A stretch of 64,000 nucleotides of DNA, from positions 744,001 through 808,000 of the forward strand of contig NZ_CP081864.1 of NCBI RefSeq assembly GCF_019797845.1. Reading direction: 5' to 3'. The translations under genes and the position numbers were made by a program. This document shows positions 1-11,133 of the stretch, piece by piece. The notes under the pieces were generated by a model, which was given only the letters and a program-made list of their open reading frames with translations, was not told the origin of the DNA and made no database searches. The number at the start of each line of letters is the position of its first letter. Position 1 is the stretch's first letter. This DNA comes from Symbiopectobacterium purcellii. GTDB taxonomy: Bacteria; Pseudomonadota; Gammaproteobacteria; Enterobacterales; Enterobacteriaceae.

Positions 1-1082
1 TGAATACGGTCATGTTATCCGGGTGGATCACCTCAGGGCCAAAAAATCAGCAACTGGAAGCTGCTTTTTGTACATTGACTGGCAACAAGCACGCCATTGC
101 GGTCAGTTCTGCGACGGGCGGGATGCACGTCACCTTGATGTCGCTGGATATCTCCCCTGGCGATGAAGTTATTACCCCCTCGCTGACCTGGGTTTCTACC
201 CTCAACATGATTGTCTTGCTTGGCGCTGTGCCCGTGATGGTGGACGTCGATCGCGATACGCTGATGGTCACACCTGAGGCCATTGCTGCGGCTATCACGC
301 CTCGCACGCGCGCCATTATTCCCGTGCATTACGCTGGCGCACCCGCCGATATAGACGCGATTCGCGCCATCGGGCATCGTCACGGCATCCCCGTTATTGA
401 AGATGCTGCTCATGCCGTCGGGGCCGAGTATCGCGGCGCCCCTGTTGGGGCGACAGGCACCGCGATTTTCTCCTTTCATGCCATCAAAAATATGACCTGT
501 GCCGAGGGCGGACTGGTGGTCACCGATAATGACCAGCTTGCCGAACGTATCCGCAGCCTTAAATTTCACGGACTGGGCGTGAATGCCTATGACAGACTCG
601 CACAGGGACGAGCACCACAGGCAGAAGTGATAACACCGGGGTACAAATACAATCTCAGTGATATCCATGCCGCGATTGCGTTAGTGCAATTTGGCAAGCT
701 GGCGCATATTAATCAGCAGCGTCAGGAGATTGCGCAACGCTATTTATCAGCGCTTGCCGATACGCCACTGCTGCCGCTACGTCAGCCTGAATGGCCCCAT
801 CACCACGCCTGGCACCTGTTTATTTTGCGTGTTGATGCAGAACGCTGCGGTATTTCACGCGATGCGTTGATGGCTGCACTGCAAGCGCAAGGGATTGGCA
901 CTGGTCTGCATTTTCGCGCTGTCCATACCCAGAAATTTTACCGTGAACGTTTTCCCGCACTTGAACTTCCTCATACGGAATGGAACAGCGAACGCCTGTT
1001 ATCCATTCCCCTGTTTCCGGATATGACTTATGACGACACATCACGCGTTATCGATGCGCTGCGCAAACTTGCCTGCGGTTGA
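1..1082 (+). CDS. arnB: UDP-4-amino-4-deoxy-L-arabinose aminotransferase ArnB (5' end outside window)
   Basis: PLP-dependent sugar aminotransferase of the DegT/DnrJ/EryC1 family; it converts UDP-Ara4O to UDP-Ara4N in the cytoplasm using glutamate. The frame is open to the left edge, so about 20 N-terminal residues are missing; the first internal ATG is at 12 but is not the real start. Visible family features are SGWIT, the SATGGMH and [11 protein letters not shown] blocks, EDAAHA with the PLP-binding Asp, and [14 protein letters not shown] carrying the Schiff-base Lys. It is the first gene of the arn operon. arnC begins 1 bp after the stop codon. Confidence 0.95.
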   Translation, partial: NTVMLSGWITSGPKNQQLEAAFCTLTGNKHAIAVSSATGGMHVTLMSLDISPGDEVITPSLTWVSTLNMIVLLGAVPVMVDVDRDTLMVTPEAIAAAITPRTRAIIPVHYAGAPADIDAIRAIGHRHGIPVIEDAAHAVGAEYRGAPVGATGTAIFSFHAIKNMTCAEGGLVVTDNDQLAERIRSLKFHGLGVNAYDRLAQGRAPQAEVITPGYKYNLSDIHAAIALVQFGKLAHINQQRQEIAQRYLSALADTPLLPLRQPEWPHHHAWHLFILRVDAERCGISRDALMAALQAQGIGTGLHFRAVHTQKFYRERFPALELPHTEWNSERLLSIPLFPDMTYDDTSRVIDALRKLACG

Positions 1083-1083
1083 T

Positions 1084-2076
1084 ATGTTTACCTTTCCTAC
1101 GATAAAAAAAGTCTCCGTTGTCATCCCGGTATTCAACGAGCAAGAGAGCCTGCCTGCGCTGATTCAGCGCACGGTGGCGACCTGTGAAACGTTGGGTAGG
1201 GCCTATGAGATTGTATTGGTTGATGATGGCAGCAATGACAATTCGGCGCGACTGATGGTGCAATCCAGTGAAATGCCAGATAGCCACGTGATTGCCGTAT
1301 TGCTTAACCGGAATTACGGTCAGCATGCCGCGATCATGGCGGGATTTAGCCATGCCTCGGGCGATGTGATCATTACGCTGGATGCCGATCTCCAGAATCC
1401 ACCGGAAGAGATCCCGCGTTTGGTGGCAAAGGCCGATGAAGGCTACGACGTGGTCGGCACGGTGCGTCAAAACCGTCAGGATAGCCTGTTTCGCAAAATA
1501 TCATCGCGCCTGATAAACCGTTTTATCCAGCGTACCACCGGCAAGGTCATGGGCGATTATGGCTGTATGCTGCGCGCTTATCGACGCCATATCGTCGATG
1601 CCATGTTGACCTGCCACGAACGCAGCACCTTTATCCCCATCCTTGCCAATATCTTTGCGCGTAAGGCGACGGAGATTCCTGTCGAGCACGCTGAGCGCCA
1701 GCACGGCGATTCCAAATACAGCATGATCGGTTTGATCAGCCTGATGTATGACCTGGTGACTTGCCTGACCACGACCCCCTTGCGTCTGCTTAGCGTGATA
1801 GGTAGTGCTATCGCGCTGTCAGGGTTCTTGCTGACCTTTGTGCTGGTAGCGTTGCGTCTGGTACTTGGGCCCGAGTGGGCGGCCGAGGGCGTTTTCATGC
1901 TGTTCGCCTTTTTGTTCAGCTTTATCGGCGCCCAGTTCGTGGGGATGGGGATACTCTGTGAATATATTGGCCGTATTTACAACGATGTGCGTGCTCGCCC
2001 TCGTTATTTTGTGCAACGCGTCGTTAAGGGTGAGACCCGCAAAGACGAGACTCGCCAAGAAAGTAATGTGAAATGA
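1084..2076 (+). CDS. arnC: Undecaprenyl-phosphate 4-deoxy-4-formamido-L-arabinose transferase ArnC
   Basis: Family-2 glycosyltransferase that moves L-Ara4FN from UDP onto undecaprenyl phosphate at the inner membrane. The N-terminal GT2 domain shows [22 protein letters not shown] and the metal-binding [10 protein letters not shown]. Two C-terminal membrane segments (about residues 235-258 and 270-292) follow. I chose ATG 1084 because MFTFPTIKK aligns with known ArnC starts; an open extension back to 1030 lies inside arnB. It overlaps arnA by 4 bp (ATGA), which suggests translational coupling. The motif GMGxLxEYIGRIY has Cys where Gly is usual (GILCEYIG), a small oddity. Confidence 0.96.
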   Translation: MFTFPTIKKVSVVIPVFNEQESLPALIQRTVATCETLGRAYEIVLVDDGSNDNSARLMVQSSEMPDSHVIAVLLNRNYGQHAAIMAGFSHASGDVIITLDADLQNPPEEIPRLVAKADEGYDVVGTVRQNRQDSLFRKISSRLINRFIQRTTGKVMGDYGCMLRAYRRHIVDAMLTCHERSTFIPILANIFARKATEIPVEHAERQHGDSKYSMIGLISLMYDLVTCLTTTPLRLLSVIGSAIALSGFLLTFVLVALRLVLGPEWAAEGVFMLFAFLFSFIGAQFVGMGILCEYIGRIYNDVRARPRYFVQRVVKGETRKDETRQESNVK

Positions 2077-4052
2077 ATACCGTTGTTTTTGCTTACCATG
2101 ATATGGGATGCGTTGGCATCAATGCCTTGCTGGCCTCTGGCTATCGCATCAGTGCTATTTTCACCCATGCGGATACGCCCGGTGAAAATCCGTTTTTTGG
2201 CTCAGTGGCGCGTATTGCCGCCAGAATGGGTATTCCTGTCTATACACCGGAAGACGTGAATCATCCGCTGTGGCGTGAACGCATTCGCGCGCTCGCGCCG
2301 CAGGTCATTTTTTCTTTCTATTACCGCCGCGTGCTGAGTGACGCGATTTTGCAGTGCGCCCCCTTAGGGGCATTTAACCTGCATGGCTCGCTATTGCCGC
2401 AATACCGTGGTCGCGCACCGCTGAATTGGGTATTGGTCAACGGAGAGACGCAAACGGGCGTCACGCTGCACCGCATGACGTCAGAACCCGATGCAGGCCC
2501 GATTATCGCACAACAGCGGGTCGATATTGCACCAGATGACGATGCGCCTGGTTTGCACCATAAACTGTGCGAATCCGCAGACAGTCTGTTACGCGATATC
2601 CTGCCAGCGATCAAATCCGGTAACTATCCACAACAGGAACAGGATCACGCACAGGCCAGCTATGTCACCCGGCGAACCCCGGAGGCGGGGCGGATGGACT
2701 GGTCGCGACCTGCGCATGAATTGCACAACCTGGTGCGGGCGGTCACGGACCCGTGGCCGGGTGCCTTTTGTTATGCCGGTGCAACACGCTTGACGGTGTG
2801 GTCTTCCCGTCTGCGGCAGGATTTCCCTTGTGCACCGAGTGGAACGGTATTATCTGTCTCACCGCTGGTGGTTGCCTGCGGCAGCGATGCGCTGGAGATA
2901 GTGACCGGGCAGAGTGATAACAGTGTATTTATGGCGGGTGAGCAACTGGCACAAACCGTGGGCATGGTGGAAGGGGCCAGGCTGAATGCCCGCTTGCCGT
3001 GTCAGCCAACGCGCGTGCGGGTATTGATCCTCGGGGTAAACGGTTTTATCGGCAACCACCTGACGGAACGGTTACTGCAAGATGAAAAATACGAAGTCTA
3101 CGGCCTGGATATCGGTTCCGATGCCATTGCCCGTTTCCTGCTTAACCCGCGTTTCCACTTTGTTGAAGGCGACATCACCATTCACTCGGAGTGGATCGAG
3201 TATCACATCAAAAAATGTGATGTGATTTTGCCGCTGGTTGCCATTGCCACGCCGATTGAATACACGCGCAATCCGCTGCGGGTGTTCGAACTGGATTTCG
3301 AAGAGAACCTGAAAATCGTGCGTAGCTGTGTCAAACATCACAAGCGCATCATCTTCCCTTCTACGTCTGAAGTGTACGGAATGTGCAGCGATAAGGTGTT
3401 CGATGAAGATTGCTCATCGCTGGTGGTTGGGCCGATTAACAAACAGCGTTGGATCTATTCGGTATCGAAGCAACTGCTGGATCGGGTGATCTGGGCATAC
3501 GGCGAGAAGCAGGGGCTGCGTTTCACGCTGTTCCGCCCCTTCAACTGGATGGGGCCACGGCTTGATAGTCTGGATGCTGCCCGAATCGGCAGTTCGCGTG
3601 CCATTACGCAGTTGATCCTGAATCTGGTGGAAGGATCGCCCATCAAGCTGATTGATGGTGGTGAACAGAAGCGCTGTTTTACCGATATCAATGATGGCAT
3701 CGAGGCGTTATTCCGCATCATTGAAAATCGTGATAACGCCTGTGATGGGCGAATCATCAATATCGGTAACCCGAAGAATGAGGCCAGTATCCGCGAACTC
3801 GCGCAGATGTTGCTCGAAAGCTTTGAACGTCATCCGCTTCGGCATAGCTATCCGCCATTTGCTGGCATGTGCGTGGTGGAGAGCGGCAGTTACTACGGCA
3901 AGGGCTATCAGGATGTGGAGCACCGTAAACCGAGCATCGCCAATGCCCGCCGCCTTTTGGGATGGGAGCCTCAGGTTGAGATCCGTCAGACGATTGACGA
4001 AACGCTGGACTTTTTCCTGCGCGCTAACGCTTCACCGGATTCTACCCCATGA
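2073..4052 (+). CDS. arnA: Bifunctional UDP-L-Ara4N formyltransferase / UDP-glucuronate decarboxylase ArnA
   Basis: Two-domain cytosolic enzyme of normal length (659 aa). Residues ~1-300 are the formyltransferase that makes UDP-L-Ara4FN from formyl-THF, with [19 protein letters not shown] including the catalytic HxSLLP motif. Residues ~315-655 are the NAD-dependent SDR decarboxylase making UDP-Ara4O from UDP-GlcA, with the Rossmann motif [17 protein letters not shown], and the YSVSK catalytic Tyr/Lys pair. Start and stop both overlap neighbours by 4 bp (arnC and arnD), typical of this operon. Confidence 0.97.
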   Translation: MNTVVFAYHDMGCVGINALLASGYRISAIFTHADTPGENPFFGSVARIAARMGIPVYTPEDVNHPLWRERIRALAPQVIFSFYYRRVLSDAILQCAPLGAFNLHGSLLPQYRGRAPLNWVLVNGETQTGVTLHRMTSEPDAGPIIAQQRVDIAPDDDAPGLHHKLCESADSLLRDILPAIKSGNYPQQEQDHAQASYVTRRTPEAGRMDWSRPAHELHNLVRAVTDPWPGAFCYAGATRLTVWSSRLRQDFPCAPSGTVLSVSPLVVACGSDALEIVTGQSDNSVFMAGEQLAQTVGMVEGARLNARLPCQPTRVRVLILGVNGFIGNHLTERLLQDEKYEVYGLDIGSDAIARFLLNPRFHFVEGDITIHSEWIEYHIKKCDVILPLVAIATPIEYTRNPLRVFELDFEENLKIVRSCVKHHKRIIFPSTSEVYGMCSDKVFDEDCSSLVVGPINKQRWIYSVSKQLLDRVIWAYGEKQGLRFTLFRPFNWMGPRLDSLDAARIGSSRAITQLILNLVEGSPIKLIDGGEQKRCFTDINDGIEALFRIIENRDNACDGRIINIGNPKNEASIRELAQMLLESFERHPLRHSYPPFAGMCVVESGSYYGKGYQDVEHRKPSIANARRLLGWEPQVEIRQTIDETLDFFLRANASPDSTP

Positions 4053-4969
4053 AGCGTGTCGGGCTGCGTATTGATGTCGACACCTGGCGTGGTACGCGAG
4101 TGGGTATGCCGCGCCTGCTGGAGACGTTAGAGCAACATGGGATTCAGGCAAGCGTCTTTTTCAGCGTCGGGCCAGATAATATGGGGCGACACCTCTGGCG
4201 TCTGGCCAAACCGGCCTTTTTACGCAAGATGCTGCGCTCCAAGGCCGCGTCGTTGTATGGCTGGGACATCCTGTTGGCGGGTACGGCCTGGCCGGGCCGC
4301 TTGATTGGGCGCGGTAATGCGGACGTCATGCGGCAAACGGCGCGTACCCACGAGGTGGGGCTCCATGCTTGGGATCACTTTGCCTGGCAAACCTGGGCGG
4401 GCATTTGGAATCCGGCACAGCTACATCACCATATTGCGCTTGGTAAGACCGCGTTGGAAGATCTACTGGGTCAGGCTGTCACCTGTTCCGCCGTGGCTGG
4501 ATGGCGGGCGGATCAGCGCGTCATTGAGGCTAAGCAGTGCTTTGGTTTCCGCTATAACAGCGATTGTCGCGGAAGCACGCCATTTCGGCCGCGTCTGGCA
4601 GACGGTACGCTAGGTACCGTTCAGATTCCGGTTTCACTGCCTACCTGGGATGAGGTTATCGGCTCCACCGTGCAACCGCAACAGTTCAACCGCTATCTGC
4701 TCAACGCCATGCACAGCGCGCGAGGGACACCGGTGTATACCGTGCACGCAGAGGTAGAGGGCATCGCCTTCCAGCGGGAATTTTCGGCGCTGCTCGCTAT
4801 GGCGCATCTTGAGGGACTTCAGTTTTGTCCCCTGGGGGCGTTGCTTCCAGAATCCGAGGCCGATTTGCCCGTTGGGCACGTTGTGCGCCACTCGATTGAT
4901 GGGCGTGAAGGATGGCTAGGTTGTCAACAGTGGCTGAATAATCAACAATATCAGGTCGGTCAGCCATGA
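4049..4969 (+). CDS. arnD: 4-deoxy-4-formamido-L-arabinose-phosphoundecaprenol deformylase ArnD
   Basis: Polysaccharide-deacetylase-fold (CE4/NodB-like) enzyme that removes the formyl group from undecaprenyl-P-Ara4FN, at the membrane, before transfer to lipid A. The first residues hold the metal-binding region [11 protein letters not shown], then [27 protein letters not shown] with the His pair, and AGWRADQ. Length (306 aa) is close to the family norm. It overlaps arnA and arnT by 4 bp on each side. Confidence 0.95.
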   Translation: MKRVGLRIDVDTWRGTRVGMPRLLETLEQHGIQASVFFSVGPDNMGRHLWRLAKPAFLRKMLRSKAASLYGWDILLAGTAWPGRLIGRGNADVMRQTARTHEVGLHAWDHFAWQTWAGIWNPAQLHHHIALGKTALEDLLGQAVTCSAVAGWRADQRVIEAKQCFGFRYNSDCRGSTPFRPRLADGTLGTVQIPVSLPTWDEVIGSTVQPQQFNRYLLNAMHSARGTPVYTVHAEVEGIAFQREFSALLAMAHLEGLQFCPLGALLPESEADLPVGHVVRHSIDGREGWLGCQQWLNNQQYQVGQP

Positions 4970-6624
4970 AAACAGTCACCTACACGCTCGCATTGGTCGC
5001 CCTGTGGGCGCTCTACTACATTATCCCTATTGAATACCGCTTGCTCTGGCAGCCTGATGAAACCCGCTATGCCGAAATCAGCCGCAGCTTGCTGGCCTCA
5101 GGGGATTGGGCTGTACCGCGATTTTTAGGTATTCGCTACTTTGAAAAACCGATCGCCGGCTACTGGATCAACAACCTCGGTCAATGGCTTTTTGGTCACT
5201 CCAACTTTGCGGTGCGTGCGGGGGCAATATTCTCCTCTTCGCTGACCGCTTGTCTGGTCGCGTGGCTCTCCTGGCAGATCTGGCGGGATAAACGTACTGC
5301 ACTGCTGGCGGCGGTAATCTACCTTTCCTGCTTGTTGGTTTACGGCGTCGGGACTTATGCCGTGCTCGATCCCATGCTCGCGCTGTGGCTTTCGCTCGCG
5401 ATGTGCAGTTTCTGGTATGCCGCTCAATCCGAGTCCGTAGGTAAAAAAACTATCGGGTATCTGGTGTTGGGCATAGCTTGCGGCATGGGGGTGATGACCA
5501 AAGGATTTTTGGCGCTGGCGGTACCTGTTATTAGCGTACTGCCGTGGGTGGCAGAAAAGAAACAGTGGAAATCGCTGTTGATGTATGGACCGTTGGCCGT
5601 GTTAAGTGCGACGGCGGTGACATTGCCTTGGGCGCTAACCATTGCCGCGCGTGAGCCGACGTTCTGGCATTATTTTTTCTGGGTAGAGCATATCCAGCGT
5701 TTTGCCCAGGAAGGCGCGCAGCACCGGGCACCGTTTTGGTATTACCTGCCGCTGTTCCTGTTGGGGGCGTTACCCTGGTTGGGCTTTCTTCCCGGTGCAC
5801 TACGTCAGGGCTGGCGAGATCGGAAAATGAACAGTGGCCTGATCTATTTGCTGGGTTGGACGCTCATGCCGCTGCTGTTTTTCAGCCTTGCGAAGGGAAA
5901 GTTGCTGACCTATATACTGCCTTGTTACGCGCCGCTGGCGGCGTTGCTGGCGCATCATGTGCTGTGCGCGGCTCGCGAGGGTGCCAAAGCGCTGCGCGCC
6001 AACGCACTCATCAACATACTGTTTGGTGTTATGGGGCTGCTGGCGGTTGTGCTGGTCTTGGCCCCTCATCGGTTGGCTATCTATCCGCTCTATACACCGC
6101 AGGAGTATGGCAAGATGCTAGCGGCAGCGGTGATCTTTCTCTCCTGGGCGTTGATTGGGAGTCTGTCGCTGGTGCAACCGCGTAATCGCTGGGCCTGTGC
6201 GGCGCTGTGCCCTCTGGCATTGGCGCTGTTGGTGGGCGCGGCCATTCCCGACCGTGTGAAGAATGCCAAACAGCCGCAGGCCATGATTGAATCAGCTTAC
6301 GGGAAACTGCAAGCGAGCCGCTATGTGCTGTCCAACAGCGTAGGGGTCGCTTCGGCTATCGCCTGGGAATTACAGCGTGACGATATTTTTCTCTATAGCC
6401 GTCGCGGTGAGCTGGCCTGGGGATTGGCGTTTGAGGACAGCGCAGAACGGTTTGTCTCTGAAAATGCCTTCCCCGGTTGGCTCGCAGCTCACCGTCAACA
6501 AGGCAATATTACACTGATGCTGCTGCTTGACGATGATGACAGAAAGACGATTCATACGTTGCCCGTGCCGGACTGTGTCTATCAGCAAGGACGCTTCGCC
6601 GTTGTCGAGTATCGCGCGCAGTGA
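4966..6624 (+). CDS. arnT: Lipid A 4-amino-4-deoxy-L-arabinosyltransferase ArnT
   Basis: Integral-membrane GT-C glycosyltransferase, 552 aa, that moves L-Ara4N from undecaprenyl phosphate to lipid A phosphates on the periplasmic face, giving resistance to polymyxin and cationic peptides. After the first membrane helix comes [14 protein letters not shown], the conserved catalytic-loop region, then about a dozen hydrophobic helices and a soluble periplasmic C-terminal domain (from about residue 430). The stop TGA overlaps the GTG start of arnE. Confidence 0.96.
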   Translation: MKTVTYTLALVALWALYYIIPIEYRLLWQPDETRYAEISRSLLASGDWAVPRFLGIRYFEKPIAGYWINNLGQWLFGHSNFAVRAGAIFSSSLTACLVAWLSWQIWRDKRTALLAAVIYLSCLLVYGVGTYAVLDPMLALWLSLAMCSFWYAAQSESVGKKTIGYLVLGIACGMGVMTKGFLALAVPVISVLPWVAEKKQWKSLLMYGPLAVLSATAVTLPWALTIAAREPTFWHYFFWVEHIQRFAQEGAQHRAPFWYYLPLFLLGALPWLGFLPGALRQGWRDRKMNSGLIYLLGWTLMPLLFFSLAKGKLLTYILPCYAPLAALLAHHVLCAAREGAKALRANALINILFGVMGLLAVVLVLAPHRLAIYPLYTPQEYGKMLAAAVIFLSWALIGSLSLVQPRNRWACAALCPLALALLVGAAIPDRVKNAKQPQAMIESAYGKLQASRYVLSNSVGVASAIAWELQRDDIFLYSRRGELAWGLAFEDSAERFVSENAFPGWLAAHRQQGNITLMLLLDDDDRKTIHTLPVPDCVYQQGRFAVVEYRAQ

Positions 6625-6947
6625 GTGCATGGGTAGGGGTTTTGCTGGTCAGCATGCTGAGCTGCATGGGGCAGATGTGCCAAAAACAGGCGGCTGGTGC
6701 GGCGCGTCCTGCCAATGCCGCACGATGGCTGTGTGTTGCTCTGCTGCTGCTGGCGCTTGCGCTATTGCTGTGGCTGGTCGTGCTGCAACAGCTTCCGGTT
6801 GGCATTGCCTATCCGATGTTGAGCTTGAATCTGGTGTGGATCACGCTGGCCGCACGTTGGATTTGGCAGGAGCCTATGGGGTGGCGGCATATCCTCGGCA
6901 TTCTGTTTATCATCTCGGGCGTCGTTTTGCTCGGTGTTACGGCTTAA
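6621..6947 (+). CDS. arnE: Undecaprenyl-P-Ara4N flippase subunit ArnE
   Basis: Small SMR-like membrane protein of 108 aa with four hydrophobic segments; with ArnF it is thought to flip undecaprenyl-P-Ara4N across the inner membrane. The start is GTG at 6621 in a GTGA overlap with the arnT stop. Recognisable stretches are SMLSCMGQMCQKQA, LPVGIAYPMLSLN and GVVLLGVTA. The next gene, arnF, starts 15 bp downstream behind a GGAGGTGATAGC ribosome site. Confidence 0.93.
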   Translation: MSAWVGVLLVSMLSCMGQMCQKQAAGAARPANAARWLCVALLLLALALLLWLVVLQQLPVGIAYPMLSLNLVWITLAARWIWQEPMGWRHILGILFIISGVVLLGVTA

Positions 6948-6962
6948 CGTGGAGGTGATAGC

Positions 6963-7352
6963 ATGGGATATCTAGCGGCGTGCCTCAGCGTCATGTTGGT
7001 CAGCATCGCGCAGCTGGCGATTAAATACGCCCTGTCCGGATTGCCACCGGTATGGTCGATACGCACGCTGTGGGACGGTAACGCGTGCCCGTGGCTGTTG
7101 CTGACCGCTGGGCTGGGGTGTTACCTGCTGTCGCTGATCGTCTGGCAATTTGCGTTACAGCGTCTGGCGCTGGGAAAAGCCTATGCGTTTTTGAGCCTAA
7201 GCTATGTGCTGGTGTGGTTTGGCTCGCTTCTCTTACCCGACTATTCAGAGCATTTTTCCTGGTTGGCGTGCATCGGCGTGTTCGCCATTATGGTGGGCGT
7301 ATTGTTGGTTTGTTGGCCGTCACGTGAAGAGGAAACCTCGACCTCGTCATAG
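6963..7352 (+). CDS. arnF: Undecaprenyl-P-Ara4N flippase subunit ArnF
   Basis: Second SMR-like flippase subunit, 129 aa, four membrane segments (SVMLVSIAQLAIKYAL, WLLLTAGLGCYLLSLIVW, LGKAYAFLSLSYVLVW, CIGVFAIMVGVLLVCW). It has a strong GGAGGTG ribosome site just before ATG 6963. It is the last gene of the operon; codons stay GC-rich up to the stop, after which the base composition falls sharply into the AT-rich island. Confidence 0.93.
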   Translation: MGYLAACLSVMLVSIAQLAIKYALSGLPPVWSIRTLWDGNACPWLLLTAGLGCYLLSLIVWQFALQRLALGKAYAFLSLSYVLVWFGSLLLPDYSEHFSWLACIGVFAIMVGVLLVCWPSREEETSTSS

Positions 7353-8370
7353 CGCAAGAGTCGATCGGGTTCAAACAAAACAAACATTTTCAGGTGTAAT
7401 TTCTTGTCATTCTTATCGTAATAGCACCGTGTGAGATAGGTCATAGCATCCCCTGACTCGGGTTTTGATTGTACAAGATATAGTCTAGAAAAGTTTGAGG
7501 CATTGATCACTCGGCAGTTAAGACTCATTCGGCGACACTCGATTGCTTGAGCCATGCCGACGTCTGCTGAAATAAAGCATTTCAGTGTCGTCAAAAATAT
7601 TACTTCGGGATTTCTCCTGGTTCTGTAGAGCCTTTCCTTTATCCATTCACATTTAGATGTTAGTAAAAATTTTCGGAAACGGCGCTAGAATGACAGTTGC
7701 CACTTCTGTTAATCCTATCTTCCAACCCTTGTAACTTGTATATTGTCCGACGAGGGGACGAGCTTATCAGCATCCGTGTTGTGAATTACGTCTTCACAGC
7801 GTTATTAGCAATGCATCCAGTTTGAAATCCTTCTACATAAGATGAATATCCATACATAGCAAAGCAAACGAACCGCAAAGTCATGACCGTTGTCACAGAT
7901 AAAGACGTATTTCGGTCGGACAGTTTTATAAGATAACCACGATTTTATTATATATATCGTTCACGCATAACACGCTTAAATTCCTCTTGGCACCCTCTGA
8001 GTTCAGTCTGAGCCTATTGATAGATGAAGAATGTTAGCCTTACTTCTTTATTTGCACATTGAGACTATGAGTGGTGATATCTGAACGAGTCACTGCGCAT
8101 AAACGAAATGGCGTAGTCAACAACCTTTTCCGTCGCTTTCAATTTTGAACTTGTCGGGATAACGTACACCACATCATAGATATTTTTTTGCCTTCTCAAC
8201 TGACTCTGTTGTATCTAACAAACTGATAGCAGGATTAAAACCAAATAAAAGGTTCGAAAAATAGGTTACATTAATCGCTTTCAGTTGTTGTATGAGATTC
8301 GCGTTGCCATTTTGTATAGGGTTTTTCTGTTACTAATTTTATCACTGACTTATGAAAGGGAGAATAAAAT
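7353..8370. other. AT-rich intergenic region between arnF and the 891-aa gene
   Basis: About 1 kb with no convincing full-length gene. Near arnF the minus strand is open from about 7650 down to 7241 and encodes a stretch starting EWIKERLYRTRRN. In E. coli and Salmonella pmrD sits exactly here, convergent with arnF, and starts with a similar EW[LI]xK motif, but there is no ATG in this frame (TGT stands where Met would be) and the middle of PmrD is not matched. It could be a pmrD relic or chance. From 7650 to 8370 I see only AT-rich sequence, presumably holding the promoter of the next gene; no clean -35/-10 pair or hrp box stands out. Confidence 0.5.
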
Positions 8371-11046
8371 ATGCCTATAAGCGCACAGGATTTTAGGCGC
8401 GTAAATGGAGATTATGACTCACGGGTAAAAGAGAATGTTACTGATAAAAGCATCCAAAAACAATTAAATAGAATTGCTTCAAGTCAATCGGGGAAAGTTC
8501 CACAGCAGTTTGGTTTTTTGACTATTCTGGCTTTACTAGGTTTTATATCAGATACCTATGTATTGCGAAATGACCGTCAGTTAGATTTCCATGCTGATAC
8601 CAATGGTAGCTGCGTAAAAAGAAATATGAAAGCGGTTACTGTTACCGATAATGTCACTGATTTTCGCCGGGTAAATAATATTTACCTTGGGGTTGTTAGT
8701 TCAGATGATTCATCTCTTTTAAAAGATTTACATCATCATCGAATGCAAGATTATTCTTGTACTATGTCATTAGTACAGACAAGGGAATGCTTTGATAATT
8801 TTATAAGGATGAGTGTTGAAAAAATATCCCATGCATTGAGGTACTACGATCCATTAGTTTTTCCCGGGGCTGATGCAGCCGTTGCTATTAAAACGACAAC
8901 GGTGATGCCACTTGATTATGTGAAAACGGAAAAAACGGTTAATGATAATTATGAATGCATTATAGCAATAACAAATTTTACTTTTTTGGACTTTTTTAAT
9001 AAAGTACTTGATACATTATCATTACCTATTACTGAGTTAATAGTGGAAGCTCAGGTGCTTTTTTTTGTTAAAAGGTATGGTGTCTGCCCAACACCCACTG
9101 ATATTGTAAAAGTAAAAAAATTCTCGATGACTATTGATGAATGTGTTAATTTTTTAATGGTGATTTTTCCTGAGTTATCTCCAATATATTTAACTCGGGA
9201 AATAATTGTGCCAACGATAAAATTGATATTGGATGACCTTGACAACAAGGAAGTATCTATTTATAACTTTGAAAAAATAAATGACAGCATATTGTCTTAC
9301 GCTCGTGGCATTGCTTCAATATCCACCAGTAAATCAGTTCATTCCTCGGGAAGAAAAAATAAAATTATTCCTAAATTTATCTTATTAAAGGATGGTGACT
9401 TTTATATCAATGTAAATAATAAGTTGTGGCGACTTTCTATGAAAAACAACAATTTATATGCAACAAGAGATAATGCCACTTACAGAATAAGCTATGATGA
9501 GGATACAGAAGTCTGGAGTATGCACGAGAAACTTGAAGAAAAAAAAGATGTCAATGATGACCCTTTTTATAATATGTGTAAGTCGAGAGTTCGACGGGGT
9601 AATAATTTGGGGACAATGTGTAGTCGTCTGAATATTAGTGGCGATCTTTCTTATGATGAATCAGGATCTTCTGGGCGCGTGGATGATATGGATTCCACCT
9701 ATGTCCATCAGTTTACAAGTAGTGAGGACGCAATTATAAACAGGCTGGATATTGGTATCACAACCATGGCTGATTGTGTAGATAAACTGACATTTTCAAG
9801 TGATTGGGTGATATATCGTATTCGTTCAGAGAATAAATTAACATCATCTTTTTACCATGCAGTCGAAATGAATGGGAAGCTAGTGCCGATTAAGGCAACG
9901 TTCGTACATGGTAATAAAATTTCTTGTAGAATTTATGATATCAATGACAAGGCTTCGTCCTATCGAGTCGATTTCTATAAAAGAAAGTGGATTTTTGAAC
10001 CATCAACGTCTATTTATGTTTCGAGTGAGTTGAAGAGTGCTGTGACATATTTTCTTAGTAGTTATGATTTCATTAATAGTGATGAGTTAACACAATTATC
10101 AGTCTCCAATTCTCATGGTCTTCAAGTTGATAATGGCGGTCATTTGTATTTAAGAATTGATAATCAGCACATAAAAGTTAATGAGCAAGGAGGTGTGTTT
10201 TATATGACCTTCAAAAAAAATGGGCGTCTTTATTTTACTTTTTCAGAAAACCAAATTGAATTAACTCGCGTCGAGCGTGAGGTAGGTGGGATTAAACTTA
10301 ATCCACAGGAGGTCAAAGAAGAATTGGCGTTGCACTCAAGTAATGGTTGGACAAATAGAAAGATAATTTCATTAAATGATCATTGGCAATTTATTCATTT
10401 TAATGCACTGAGTCAGAACTATAAAACGGCTAAATTTACAGGTTCTAAAATTGATTTTTTAATTAGAATGGAATATCTGCCAATAAAATTTGGAGATTTT
10501 GTCGAACCACCAGATATACAATGGAAGGAGGTTATTAAATGTAACGATAATAATCATATTTGGCGATTTCAGACTAATATGTATGAACACAATAAACATA
10601 GTTTGACATTCACTCCATGGAATAATAAATATGTTCATGCATATGATTATATCTTCGCGAGTAGGGGGGGAGATCAAGAACCGGTTCGTTTACTGGATAG
10701 AACGATGCGAAATATAAACCCTGATACAATACCCATACTAAAAACTGAAGAAGAAAAGATAAATTTTGTGAAGGATTATCTTAAAGGAAATGGAGGGATT
10801 CTAGAGGTTATTATTAGCGATTTCCCAAAGATACTTACAACGGAACCTACGATAAATAAAAAAAGGTTATTGACAATTGACTTTGGTTTTTTGGACGAAA
10901 GCCTGATATCTGTGGCACAGGGAATTAACGTAAAAGGTGAACAGCGAGAGGTGTTCGTGACTAGAGGCAGCGTTACCGACTTTATCAATGAGCCTGTTAA
11001 CAGCACACCACCGGAATCTATAACCAGGAAAAGGATACGAAAATAA
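8371..11046 (+). CDS. Large AT-rich protein of unknown function (891 aa)
   Basis: Not recognised. ATG 8371 follows GAAAGGGAG at good spacing. Codon use is AT-rich, unlike both neighbours, which suggests horizontal transfer. There is no signal peptide; residues ~46-59 are the only notably hydrophobic N-terminal stretch. The short motif DFRRVN occurs twice (residues 8-13 and ~97-102). Residues ~335-388, ~497-549 and ~583-640 look like divergent repeats of a beta-rich unit (LKDGDFYINVNNKLWRL; YRISYDEDTEVW and YRVDFYKRKWIFEP; GGHLYLRIDNQHIKV). Similar YR[IV]xY...W units occur in large secreted toxins and effectors of plant- and animal-associated bacteria, so an effector or toxin is possible but unproven. 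The C-terminus is basic (TRKRIRK). It stands alone and ends in a bidirectional terminator. Confidence 0.8.
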   Translation: MPISAQDFRRVNGDYDSRVKENVTDKSIQKQLNRIASSQSGKVPQQFGFLTILALLGFISDTYVLRNDRQLDFHADTNGSCVKRNMKAVTVTDNVTDFRRVNNIYLGVVSSDDSSLLKDLHHHRMQDYSCTMSLVQTRECFDNFIRMSVEKISHALRYYDPLVFPGADAAVAIKTTTVMPLDYVKTEKTVNDNYECIIAITNFTFLDFFNKVLDTLSLPITELIVEAQVLFFVKRYGVCPTPTDIVKVKKFSMTIDECVNFLMVIFPELSPIYLTREIIVPTIKLILDDLDNKEVSIYNFEKINDSILSYARGIASISTSKSVHSSGRKNKIIPKFILLKDGDFYINVNNKLWRLSMKNNNLYATRDNATYRISYDEDTEVWSMHEKLEEKKDVNDDPFYNMCKSRVRRGNNLGTMCSRLNISGDLSYDESGSSGRVDDMDSTYVHQFTSSEDAIINRLDIGITTMADCVDKLTFSSDWVIYRIRSENKLTSSFYHAVEMNGKLVPIKATFVHGNKISCRIYDINDKASSYRVDFYKRKWIFEPSTSIYVSSELKSAVTYFLSSYDFINSDELTQLSVSNSHGLQVDNGGHLYLRIDNQHIKVNEQGGVFYMTFKKNGRLYFTFSENQIELTRVEREVGGIKLNPQEVKEELALHSSNGWTNRKIISLNDHWQFIHFNALSQNYKTAKFTGSKIDFLIRMEYLPIKFGDFVEPPDIQWKEVIKCNDNNHIWRFQTNMYEHNKHSLTFTPWNNKYVHAYDYIFASRGGDQEPVRLLDRTMRNINPDTIPILKTEEEKINFVKDYLKGNGGILEVIISDFPKILTTEPTINKKRLLTIDFGFLDESLISVAQGINVKGEQREVFVTRGSVTDFINEPVNSTPPESITRKRIRK

Positions 11047-11053
11047 AATATAA

Positions 11054-11084
11054 AAAAAGCAGATATATTAAATACCTGCTTTTT
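11054..11084. terminator. Bidirectional terminator
   Basis: Perfect 9-bp inverted repeat AAAAAGCAG / CTGCTTTTT with a 13-nt loop. It has T-runs on both strands, so it can end the 891-aa gene on the plus strand and the small-protein transcript on the minus strand. Confidence 0.75.
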
Positions 11085-11133
11085 CTGCACTGGCTACTGT
11101 TGATGTAACCAATTATTCTGATAATCTTAACGA

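Noticed and set aside
1030..1083. Longer ArnC starting at 1030
   Set aside because: The extra residues overlap arnB, have no family similarity, and ATG 1084 gives the normal N-terminus.
7661..7705. GGAAAC ... CCACTTC resembling a hrp box upstream of the 891-aa gene
   Set aside because: The spacing is about 19 bp instead of 15-16 and the site is ~670 bp from the start codon, so it does not support HrpL control.
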